64,000 bases of DNA, taken from contig JANPBY010000004.1 in the NCBI GenBank assembly GCA_031430645.1, positions 1 through 64,000 of the forward strand, given 5' to 3'. Made by a program: the position numbers and the translations under genes. Source of the stretch: JANPBY01 sp031430645 (GTDB lineage Bacteria; Actinomycetota; Actinomycetes; DATJPE01). This document shows, one piece after another, positions 56,951-64,000 of the stretch (positions within the stretch are counted from its first letter, which is position 1; the number at the start of each line of letters is the position of its first letter). The notes under the pieces were generated by a model. It saw only the letters and a program-made list of their open reading frames with translations, made no database searches and had not been told where the DNA came from.

Positions 56951-57308
56951 TGGTCCCCCCTCCCTCGTGGTTCGGCTCCGACTCGAGTGGGGAGTCACCG
57001 GTGGGTCCCCCGAACCAGACCGGGTTCGCCCACCAGGAAAGACCAGGGCGATATCGCGGCGCACTAACCATGGACGGGATCGAGGCGAACAGCCAGATCA
57101 GCCCGATGATGGCGAGCGGGATCCCTCCATAGATCAGCGCCGCCTGGCCGAGCGGCAACGGTGCGGCGAGCACCTCTCCGTCGTCACCGGAGTCAGCCAA
57201 CGCCGCACCAGCCGGACCCAGCGCGAGCCATCCGCCGAGGACTACAGAGGTGATCACGGCCGTCTTACGCCGGCGCACCTTGGGTGAACTGAGTCGTGGC
57301 CTCATCAC
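56937..57308 (-). CDS. Small membrane protein upstream of DUF5130
   Basis: Protein of 123 aa with a signal-peptide-like N-terminus (TAVITSVVLGGWLALGPAGAALA), a short outer loop and one helix (AALIYGGIPLAIIGLIWLFA), ending in a polar tail (PVWFGGPTGDSPLESEPN). No function recognised. The overlap with the DUF5130 gene suggests the two act together at the membrane. It begins 9 nt after the malQ stop. Confidence 0.7.
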   Translation of the reverse strand: MMRPRLSSPKVRRRKTAVITSVVLGGWLALGPAGAALADSGDDGEVLAAPLPLGQAALIYGGIPLAIIGLIWLFASIPSMVSAPRYRPGLSWWANPVWFGGPTGDSPLESEPNHEGGGTSARW

Positions 57309-57317
57309 GAAGCAAGC

Positions 57318-59483
57318 CTACTGGGCCGGGTTCGGTGCCAAGACAGCTGCCAGCCGTCGGGCGAGTGCGGCACCGCCGGGTGTGGCTAGGTCGTCGAGGA
57401 GCACGCACGCCCCGGCGCCGTCAGTGAGCGGCAACTGCCAGTTCGGGTACTCCTGGTCGGTGCCGGGCTGGTTGATCGCTCGACGATCCCCGACCGCGTC
57501 CGCCAAAGACACACCGAGCAACCGACACGGAGTCCGCGAAAGCTGTGCGTGCAGGGCCACGAGCACGTCCTCCAACTCTTCCTCGCTGCCAACCGCGTCG
57601 TCAGACAGCAGTCCGGACTCACGAAGCACCTGGATCACCGCAAAGCGCTCCGCCTGATCGGTCGCCTGCTCTTCCTGGAGCGACTGAGTGAGCAGCCCGA
57701 GACGCTCACGGATCACCAGGTGTTCACCTCGCAGATATCCGGCGGTCGGCGGCAGGTCGTGGGTGGTGACGGTCCCTAGACAAGCCTCCCGCCAGTGCTC
57801 CGGCGCCAGTGGCTCGCCCGACCAACCCTTCTCGAACCAGCTGATCGACGTCCCCAGCAGCCCGCGCTGGACGAGGTATTCGCGGACCCATGGCTCGACG
57901 ACGCCGAGATCTTCCCCGATCACCACCGCCCCCGCTCGGTGCGCCTCCAGAGCAAGGATCCCCACGAGTGCCTCGTGGTCGTAGCGGACATAGGTCCCCT
58001 CCGAGGCGGGCAGCCCGTCGGGCACCCACCAGATGCGGAACAAGCCGATGACGTGGTCGACCCGCAGCCCTCCCGCATGTCTCAACGCCCCACGAACCAG
58101 ATCGCGAAACGGTGCGTATCCGACGTCGGCGAGCCGCCCTGGGTGCAGCGGCGGCTGCGACCAGTCCTGACCCACCTGGTTGAACGCGTCCGGCGGTGCG
58201 CCCACAGAGCATCCGGCGGCGAAAACTCCGCGCAGCGACCATGAATCGGCCCCGTCAGGATGAACGCCCACGGCGAGATCGTGGATGAGCCCGATGCGCA
58301 TGCCGGCCGCCCGAGACGCTTCTTGAGCGGCGGCCAGCTGTCCCTGCAGCAGCCACTGCAACCACACGTTCAGCTCCACCAGATCCTCGAGCTCGGCGCG
58401 CGCGGTCTTGACGGCCGGGTTCCCGCAGTCCCGGAGGTCTTCGGGCCAGGTCTCGACCTTGGGGCCGTACGTCTCCGCCAAGGCCGACCAAGTCGCGAAG
58501 CCAAGCAGTCCGGAACCTTCCTCCTGCCGAAAGCGCTCAAGGTCAGCCGCCCGATCAGGGGTCAAAGGAACCGATCTGATCAGCACGAGAGCGGCTCTCT
58601 TGGCCGACCACGACGCGTCCCGGTCCAGCAAGACATCCGTCCGGAGGCCCGCCCGCAACGGCGCAGCGAGCGCCTGCACCGACGCCCGGTCGGTCGAGGA
58701 AAGAAATGCGTACTCGGGGATGTCCTCGACCCTGAGGTAGAGCGGGTTGGCGTAGCGCCGGCTCGTTGGAAGGTAGGGGGATGGCGTCATGGGCGCGATT
58801 GGCTCAGCCGCATGCAGGGGGTTGACGAGGACGAAGTCGGCGCCCAGCTCGGTGGCGCTCCACTCCGCCAAGGCCATCAGATCGGCGACGTCGCCAAGTC
58901 CCCAGGAACGAGTAGAACGCAATTGGTAGAGCTGGGTCATCAGCCCCCAGGCGTGGCTGCCCCGAGGAGCGCACGTCGGTTCGAGCCGGTCCGGGGTGAC
59001 GATGAGGACCGCCGAGCTGACCGCGTCCCCGGACGTTGCCCGCAGCGTGTGCCACCCGAGCGGAAGGTCCCTGGGCAGGGCGACGGTCGCGCGTCCGACC
59101 AGACCGCCGTCAATCTCTTGGGGCTGCACCCAGACATCGCGAGACTCAACGTCGCGGCGAAGTGAGCCATCCTCGAGCTCCACCCAGACGCTGACCGGAG
59201 CACCGTGTCGAACATGGACGGCAACCTCGCAGTCGGCGCCGCCGCGAGTGACGATCGTCGGCGGCAGCATCTGGCGCCACGGTGCAAGGGATCGATCGGC
59301 GAGCGCTGCCTGTGTCGACTCGGCGGTCGAGACATCCACACCGAGGGCACCGAGCACAGCCCGGATGGTGTCTGCAGCGACGACAACCTCGCGTCCCTGC
59401 CAATCCCAGTAGTCCAGCGTGACTGAGTAGCTCTCGGCCAGGGCGCGCAACAACTCACCGGGCAGCTCGGGCGGTCCACTCAC
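57318..59483 (-). CDS. malQ: 4-alpha-glucanotransferase (amylomaltase)
   Basis: GH77 disproportionating enzyme of about 721 aa that moves maltodextrin segments between glucans. Catalytic region: nucleophile Asp in GLRVDHVIGLFRIWW, acid/base Glu in VVIGEDLGVVEPWV and the HD pair in TVTTHDLPPTAGYL. The N-terminal about 150 residues form the extra domain of the actinobacterial form. The frame extends upstream across the HNH gene without sense; I chose the GTG at 59483 (VSGPPELPGEL). Confidence 0.93.
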   Translation of the reverse strand: MSGPPELPGELLRALAESYSVTLDYWDWQGREVVVAADTIRAVLGALGVDVSTAESTQAALADRSLAPWRQMLPPTIVTRGGADCEVAVHVRHGAPVSVWVELEDGSLRRDVESRDVWVQPQEIDGGLVGRATVALPRDLPLGWHTLRATSGDAVSSAVLIVTPDRLEPTCAPRGSHAWGLMTQLYQLRSTRSWGLGDVADLMALAEWSATELGADFVLVNPLHAAEPIAPMTPSPYLPTSRRYANPLYLRVEDIPEYAFLSSTDRASVQALAAPLRAGLRTDVLLDRDASWSAKRAALVLIRSVPLTPDRAADLERFRQEEGSGLLGFATWSALAETYGPKVETWPEDLRDCGNPAVKTARAELEDLVELNVWLQWLLQGQLAAAQEASRAAGMRIGLIHDLAVGVHPDGADSWSLRGVFAAGCSVGAPPDAFNQVGQDWSQPPLHPGRLADVGYAPFRDLVRGALRHAGGLRVDHVIGLFRIWWVPDGLPASEGTYVRYDHEALVGILALEAHRAGAVVIGEDLGVVEPWVREYLVQRGLLGTSISWFEKGWSGEPLAPEHWREACLGTVTTHDLPPTAGYLRGEHLVIRERLGLLTQSLQEEQATDQAERFAVIQVLRESGLLSDDAVGSEEELEDVLVALHAQLSRTPCRLLGVSLADAVGDRRAINQPGTDQEYPNWQLPLTDGAGACVLLDDLATPGGAALARRLAAVLAPNPAQ

Positions 59484-59496
59484 CAAGGTCCCGAAC

Positions 59497-60021
59497 TCAT
59501 GCAGACACCGCGCTGGCCTCTGCCAGGCCGTGTCCGAGGAGGTAGTCGGCCCAAAGCGGGTCGGCCCGACCTGTGCCGAGGATCCGCCAGGCAGAGCCGG
59601 TCGGTTGGCGTGGGGTGCTTCGCAACCTCCACCCGAGCTCGGCGACTGAACGGTCAGCCTTGACCCGGTTGCATCGGGAACACGCTGCGACCACGTTGTC
59701 CCACTGGTGGCGCCCGCCGCGACTGCGTGGGACGACATGGTCAACGCTGTTAGCGGTGCCACCGCAGTAGGCGCATCGACCGTGGTCCCGCGCAAAGATC
59801 GCCCGTCGGGTCAATGGGACATGGGCGCGGTGCGGGACCCGGACATAGCGGGTCAGTCTGATCACCGACGGCACCTCGATCGCCCGGGTGGCACTGTGCG
59901 CGATCGACCCGCTTTCCTCGACCGTGATGGCCTTGTCCGCGAGGACCAGGAGCAGCGCACGCCGATCTGACACCACGCCGAGCGGCTCGTACGTGGCATT
60001 CAGCACCAGGGTGTGCGCCAT
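59497..60021 (-). CDS. HNH endonuclease family protein
   Basis: Protein of 174 aa with a typical HNH domain near residues 90-135: CAYCGG, SVDHVVPRSRGG, WDNVVAACSRCN. It starts MAHTLVLNATYEPLGVVSDR, a conserved opening in chromosomal HNH proteins of actinobacteria. Not associated with a phage here. The cellular role is unknown; such genes are often stable housekeeping neighbours. It is 13 nt from malQ on the same strand and divergent from the S9 peptidase. Confidence 0.88.
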   Translation of the reverse strand: MAHTLVLNATYEPLGVVSDRRALLLVLADKAITVEESGSIAHSATRAIEVPSVIRLTRYVRVPHRAHVPLTRRAIFARDHGRCAYCGGTANSVDHVVPRSRGGRHQWDNVVAACSRCNRVKADRSVAELGWRLRSTPRQPTGSAWRILGTGRADPLWADYLLGHGLAEASAVSA

Positions 60022-60110
60022 CGTGAAGTGACCTCCGGTGCTTAGTCTGCGCATCGGACACGCCCACCGCCACCGTGAATCGCCAACCTCACCCACCTAG
60101 GTTGGATGTC

Positions 60111-62207
60111 ATGACCTCCGATCCCGGCCGTCCGGACTACCCAGTCGCCCATCGACTCGACCTCGTCGAGGACCTCCACGGTCACAAGGTGAGCGACCCC
60201 TATCGCTGGTTGGAGACCTCAGATGATCCGGCGACCAAGGAGTGGGGCGCGGCCCAGGACGCCTTGTTGGTCTCCCAGCGCGCAACCTGGCCGGGTCAGG
60301 ACGCCCTGCGCGCCCGGATGGGCCAGTTGCTCGACGCGGGCATCGTCTCCGCCCCCGTCTGGCGGGGTGAGCGCCAGTTCTTCATGCGCCGCAACGCTGC
60401 GCAGGAGCATGCCGTACTCCTGACCGTCGACCCTGATGGCACCGAGCGGGTCCTCATCGACCCCATGGCCCTGGATGCCACTGGCTTGACGACCCTCGAC
60501 ACCTGGCAGCCCACAAAGGAAGGTCACCTCCTCGCCTACCAGGTGTCCGAAGGCGGCACCGAACAGGCGGTGCTTCGCGTCATCGACGTCACGACTGGCG
60601 AGATCGTCGACGGCCCGATCGACCGGGCCAGATACTCACCGGTGGCCTGGCTGCCTGGCGGCAGGTCTTACTACTACGTACGTCGGCTGGCTCCCGAGCT
60701 GGTGCCCGACGGCGAGGAGCAGTTCCACCGACGCGTGTGGCTGCACCGGCTGGGCACCGATCCAGCCGAAGACGTCCTCGTCTTCGGCGAGGGACGCAAG
60801 CACACCGAGTATTACGGAGCCTCGGTCAGCCGCGACGGGCGATGGCTGCAGGTCTCGGCTTCGGAAGGCACCGAACCCCGAAACGACCTCTATCTGGCTG
60901 ATCTGACGACCAGCTCCCTGGATGGACCCGATCTTCGTCCCGTTCAGGTAGACGTCGATGCTCAGACCGGACTCGAGGTGTGCCGCGACGGCCGGGTGCT
61001 GGTCTTCACTGACCGTGACGCGCCCAGGGGTCGGCTCTGCTTCACGACACCTGACCACCTCGAGGTCGACGACTGGACCGATCTGCTCGCCGAGGACCCG
61101 ATCGCCGTGCTCGACGGTTACGCCGTCCTGGACGGACCTGAGCTCGACTCACCCGTCCTGCTCGCATCCTGGACCCGGCACGCGGTGTCTGAGCTAACGG
61201 TCCACGACTTGGCCACCGGACTGCAACTTGCGGACGTGCCCCTCCCCGGGGTCGGCACGATCGGCGGCATCATCGAACGACCGGAGGGAGGACACGAGGC
61301 GTGGTTCGGCTACACCGACCACACCACCCCCTCCACCGTCCAGCGCTATGACGCCCGCACCGGCGAAACGACACTGTGGGCCACGGCGCCGGGCACGGTC
61401 GATGTCCCGCCGATCACGACGCAACAGGTCACCTACCAGTCTGCTGACGGCACCGAGGTGCGCATGTTCGTCATCTCCAAGACGGGCGACCCCACCGGTC
61501 CCCGGCCGACGATCCTCTACGGCTACGGCGGGTTCGGCCTCCCACTGACCCCCGGATTCTCGGCCACCGTGCTTTCGTGGGTCGAAGCTGGGGGCGTCTG
61601 GGCCGTCGCTGGGCTGCGCGGCGGTGGCGAAGAAGGCGAGCAATGGCACCGCGACGGGATGCTGGGCAACAAGCAGAACGTCTTCGACGACTTCCACGCC
61701 GCGGCTGAGTGGCTGGTCGACAACGAGTGGACGACTGCCGACCAGCTAGCCATCAACGGCGGCTCAAACGGTGGGCTGCTGGTGGGCGGCGCGGTCACCC
61801 AACGACCCGAACTCTTCGCAGCGGTGGTCTGCTCGGCGCCACTTCTCGACATGGTGCGTTACGAACAGTTCGGCCTCGGCGCGACGTGGAACGTCGAGTA
61901 CGGCTCGGCCGCGCTGCCAGAGGAACTCGCCTGGTTGCTCGCGTATTCGCCCTACCACCGCGTCGTCGAGGGCACCGACTACCCGGCCACGTTGTTCACG
62001 GTTTTCGACGGTGACTCCCGGGTCGACCCGTTACACGCCCGCAAGCTGTGCGCGGCGATGCAGCACGCGACCTCAGGAAACCGGCCGATCCTCATCCGCG
62101 CTGAACCTGATGTCGGGCACGGAGCGCGCGCCGTGAGTCGGTCGATCGACTTGTCGGTGGAGGTGCTGGCCTTCACTGCAGCGCACACAGGTCTTGCACT
62201 GACGTGA
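60111..62207 (+). CDS. S9 family prolyl oligopeptidase
   Basis: Serine peptidase of 698 aa. N-terminal DPYRWLETSDDPATKEW leads into a seven-bladed propeller, then the alpha/beta-hydrolase catalytic domain. The triad is Ser in INGGSNGGLLVGG, Asp in VFDGDSRVDPLHA and His in PDVGHGARAV. No signal peptide, so cytosolic. Cleaves short peptides after Pro. The stop overlaps a GTG of the following frame. Confidence 0.93.
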   Translation: MTSDPGRPDYPVAHRLDLVEDLHGHKVSDPYRWLETSDDPATKEWGAAQDALLVSQRATWPGQDALRARMGQLLDAGIVSAPVWRGERQFFMRRNAAQEHAVLLTVDPDGTERVLIDPMALDATGLTTLDTWQPTKEGHLLAYQVSEGGTEQAVLRVIDVTTGEIVDGPIDRARYSPVAWLPGGRSYYYVRRLAPELVPDGEEQFHRRVWLHRLGTDPAEDVLVFGEGRKHTEYYGASVSRDGRWLQVSASEGTEPRNDLYLADLTTSSLDGPDLRPVQVDVDAQTGLEVCRDGRVLVFTDRDAPRGRLCFTTPDHLEVDDWTDLLAEDPIAVLDGYAVLDGPELDSPVLLASWTRHAVSELTVHDLATGLQLADVPLPGVGTIGGIIERPEGGHEAWFGYTDHTTPSTVQRYDARTGETTLWATAPGTVDVPPITTQQVTYQSADGTEVRMFVISKTGDPTGPRPTILYGYGGFGLPLTPGFSATVLSWVEAGGVWAVAGLRGGGEEGEQWHRDGMLGNKQNVFDDFHAAAEWLVDNEWTTADQLAINGGSNGGLLVGGAVTQRPELFAAVVCSAPLLDMVRYEQFGLGATWNVEYGSAALPEELAWLLAYSPYHRVVEGTDYPATLFTVFDGDSRVDPLHARKLCAAMQHATSGNRPILIRAEPDVGHGARAVSRSIDLSVEVLAFTAAHTGLALT

Positions 62208-62266
62208 GTCCTCAGCAACTGGCCCCCCACTGGACTCGCAGCTGGCCGAACCGGCAAGGTAGCGCG

Positions 62267-62899
62267 GTGGACCTTGACCGCTACACCACCAGCCGCATGT
62301 GCCTTCACGGCCTCGCCGAAGGGCTGCTGTCCGGCCCGCAATTCATGGCGTCCGGGACGATCCGGCTCCGAGTCATCGACGGAGCGATTGCCACGGTCGC
62401 CGCCCCTGACGCTCGCTACCTCAAAGGTGCTCTGGTGGTCGACGGGCGCACCGTTGCCGTCACCGGCACCTTCGGTCAGCTCGCAGCCGAGGCGGGTCTG
62501 AACTGGTCAGTGCCGACGCACTACAGCGACCACTCCGGAAGCGTCGCTGAGGACCCGGCTGACATCGAGGTTGCGGACGCAGAGTTGATGGTCGAGTGGT
62601 TCGCTCGCGGCCAAGAAGCGATCAACTCGCTGTGGCCCGAGGTGACGCCGGTGCTCTGGCCCGAGCATTTCGACCTGGGCGTCAGCGTCGAAGAGGTCAA
62701 CTACGGAGTTTCCCCGGGCGACACCGCGCACCCGGAGCCGTATGCCTACGCCGGGCCTTGGGCCTTCGCTCAATGGACCGACGTCGACCCGTTCTGGAAC
62801 GCACCCTTCGGCGCCCTGCGTCCAGCCACCGCCTTCGCTGACGCCGAGGCGGTCGCTGAATTCTTCTCCCAGGCGCGGACATTGGCCTCAGGCCCGTGA
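62267..62899 (+). CDS. Conserved hypothetical protein
   Basis: Protein of about 210 aa from the GTG at 62267 (VDLDRYTTSRMCLHGLAEGL); a start at 62204 overlapping the peptidase stop is also possible. Features are GPQFMASGTIRLRVIDGAIA in the N-half and PEPYAYAGPWAFAQWTDVDP, WNAPFGALRP in the Trp-rich C-half. No known catalytic motif was recognised. The gene is between the peptidase and an MscS channel gene on the same strand and may be co-transcribed with both. Confidence 0.7.
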   Translation: MDLDRYTTSRMCLHGLAEGLLSGPQFMASGTIRLRVIDGAIATVAAPDARYLKGALVVDGRTVAVTGTFGQLAAEAGLNWSVPTHYSDHSGSVAEDPADIEVADAELMVEWFARGQEAINSLWPEVTPVLWPEHFDLGVSVEEVNYGVSPGDTAHPEPYAYAGPWAFAQWTDVDPFWNAPFGALRPATAFADAEAVAEFFSQARTLASGP

Positions 62900-62909
62900 G
62901 CCCCGCTCC

Positions 62910-63890
62910 GTGAGCACGCTCTTGGGCAACACCCTGATCTCCATTTTGTCCGAGATACCAGGCTCCAGCTCGCCCAGTCCGTCAGCATCGGCTGAAACCA
63001 CGGCACAAACGGTAGGCAGGGTCCTGTCGTGGCCGATCAAGGTCGCCGGCGTCATCATCGTCGCGGTCCTCGTGCGTTGGTTGATCTGCCGCATTCTCGA
63101 CCGCACCATCGTGCACCTGGCCGACAACGCCCTCTCCCGGCGGCTCGCAACGACGAGCACCGCAGTCGGCGTGACTGACAGCGACGAGATGGCTGAGAGA
63201 CTGCGTCAGCGTGCCCGCACGGTTGCCGGAATTCTCAAGAGCATCACGACCCTCGTCGTGTTCGGCATTGCTGCGGTCTCCGTGTTGGCCTCGCTGGGAG
63301 TGGACGTCGGGCCACTTCTCCTCAGCGCCGGCGTGGTCGGAATCGCGATCGGCTTCGGTGCCCAGAGCCTGGTCAAGGACTTCTTGACCGGGATCTTCAT
63401 GATCCTCGAGGACCAATACGCCGTCGGCGATTTCGTGGACACCGGTGAGGCCCTCGGCACGGTCGAGGAAGTAGGACTTCGGCTCACCCGCCTGCGCGAC
63501 GACCAGGGCGTGATCTGGTACGTACCGCACGGCTCGATCCAACGCATCGGCAACCGGAGCCAGGGTTTCGGGCTAGCCATCGTGGACATCCCGCTGGCGT
63601 ACGGCGCTGACGTCGATGCGGCCGCGGACGCGATCCGAGCAGCTGTTGCCGAGCTCGCCGCGGACCCAGCCTGGGCTCCAGACATCCTTAGCGACCCCCC
63701 GACCGTCGCGGTCGAGTCAATGACGGCCACAGCCGTCAACTTGCAGGTGCGGCAACGCACCAAACCTTTGCGCAACCTTGCCGTCGGGCGCGCTTTGCGC
63801 GAGCGGGTGCTCACCGCGCTGGACGCCGCGGGCATCGCGCGCCCCGCCGTCGCCGGGCCTGGAGCCAGGGCATTCCCCGACGCCCCTTAG
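62910..63890 (+). CDS. MscS-family mechanosensitive channel
   Basis: Small-conductance mechanosensitive channel of about 326 aa from the GTG at 62910. Three hydrophobic segments (VAGVIIVAVLVRWLICRIL; SITTLVVFGIAAVSVLASLG; LLLSAGVVGIAIGFGAQSLV), the third being the pore helix with the Gly/Ala pattern. The beta domain follows with LEDQYAVGDFVDTG and VWYVPHGSI-like residues (GVIWYVPHGSIQRIGNRSQG). Opens under osmotic downshock by family knowledge. It starts 10 nt after the preceding stop. Confidence 0.92.
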   Translation: MSTLLGNTLISILSEIPGSSSPSPSASAETTAQTVGRVLSWPIKVAGVIIVAVLVRWLICRILDRTIVHLADNALSRRLATTSTAVGVTDSDEMAERLRQRARTVAGILKSITTLVVFGIAAVSVLASLGVDVGPLLLSAGVVGIAIGFGAQSLVKDFLTGIFMILEDQYAVGDFVDTGEALGTVEEVGLRLTRLRDDQGVIWYVPHGSIQRIGNRSQGFGLAIVDIPLAYGADVDAAADAIRAAVAELAADPAWAPDILSDPPTVAVESMTATAVNLQVRQRTKPLRNLAVGRALRERVLTALDAAGIARPAVAGPGARAFPDAP

Positions 63891-63945
63891 CCACGCGCCA
63901 TGGGGTGGGGGTGCGGAGGTGAGTCGTCCGCGGGAGGATCAGTGG

Positions 63946-64000
63946 GTGACGCCCATCGCCGCGGAGCCCGGAATGCTGTGCCTGGTGACCGGGGCTACTG
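63946..64000 (+). CDS. NAD(P)-binding Rossmann-fold protein (5' end only)
   Basis: A GTG at 63946 is preceded by GGGAGG about 8 nt upstream, and the frame reads VTPIAAEPGMLCLVTGAT to the window edge. LVTGAT is the beginning of an NAD(P)-binding motif (epimerase, SDR or NmrA type). An ATG at 63973 is an alternative start. Confidence 0.5.
   Translation, partial: MTPIAAEPGMLCLVTGAT

Overview
The window is chromosomal DNA of a high-GC Gram-positive (actinobacterial) organism. GTG and TTG starts are common. The conserved blocks rne / TIGR03960-TIGR03936, mreBCD-mrdA-rodA, ndk, DUF4233-folC-valS and tig-clpP1-clpP2-clpX occur in the arrangement I associate with Nocardioidaceae and their relatives in Propionibacteriales. 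That family assignment is inference from gene content and order. No phage, plasmid, rRNA or CRISPR region is visible.

Layout. 1-2.75 kb: a thiamine ABC uptake operon (thiB and a two-domain permease) under a TPP riboswitch. 2.76-8.8 kb: RNase E/G preceded by a three-gene ATGA-coupled set (TIGR03960 radical SAM protein, HIT-like protein, TIGR03936 protein). 8.8-10.0 kb: a split AbiEi/DUF559-type gene bracketed by two copies of one palindrome. 10.0-16.1 kb: the elongasome operon mreB-mreC-mreD-PBP2-rodA. 16.2-21.0 kb: ndk, an ABC-2 exporter, DUF4233 and folC. 21.1-25.2 kb: valS and a tandem pair of paralogous one-TM proteins that share an unusual N-terminal motif. 25.3-30.0 kb: clpX, clpP2, clpP1, a small acidic repeat protein and tig. 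30.0-37.7 kb: tRNA-Pro and tRNA-Gly, then a patchy accessory stretch with gene remnants, a TetR/hydrolase pair, a large sulfatase, a class III aminotransferase and a ferritin. 37.8-41.6 kb: an MFS and an MMPL exporter. 41.7-46.4 kb: oleA-oleBC-oleD, a long-chain olefin pathway with a fused OleB-OleC. 46.6-51.1 kb: a secreted intradiol dioxygenase and a methylcrotonyl-type acyl-CoA carboxylase pair. 51.3-64 kb: a SpoIIE-type phosphatase, an Eis-like acetyltransferase, PepN, small envelope proteins, MalQ, an HNH protein, an S9 peptidase, an MscS channel and the start of an NAD(P)-binding protein.

How the genes work together. Most of the window is housekeeping: cell-wall elongation, tRNA charging, folate, Clp proteolysis with trigger factor, RNA turnover and nucleotide balance. 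The ole operon condenses fatty acyl-CoAs into very-long-chain alkenes. The acyl-CoA carboxylase nearby belongs to leucine or other branched acyl-CoA catabolism.

The most unexpected signals are non-coding. One is a structured hairpin element present twice (26710-26809 and 51151-51285). It has a 57-nt core conserved at 54 positions, enclosed in perfectly paired arms whose sequence differs between copies, and each copy starts 24-27 nt after a stop codon in the same orientation. The other is the pair of matching palindromes flanking the AbiEi/DUF559 gene.
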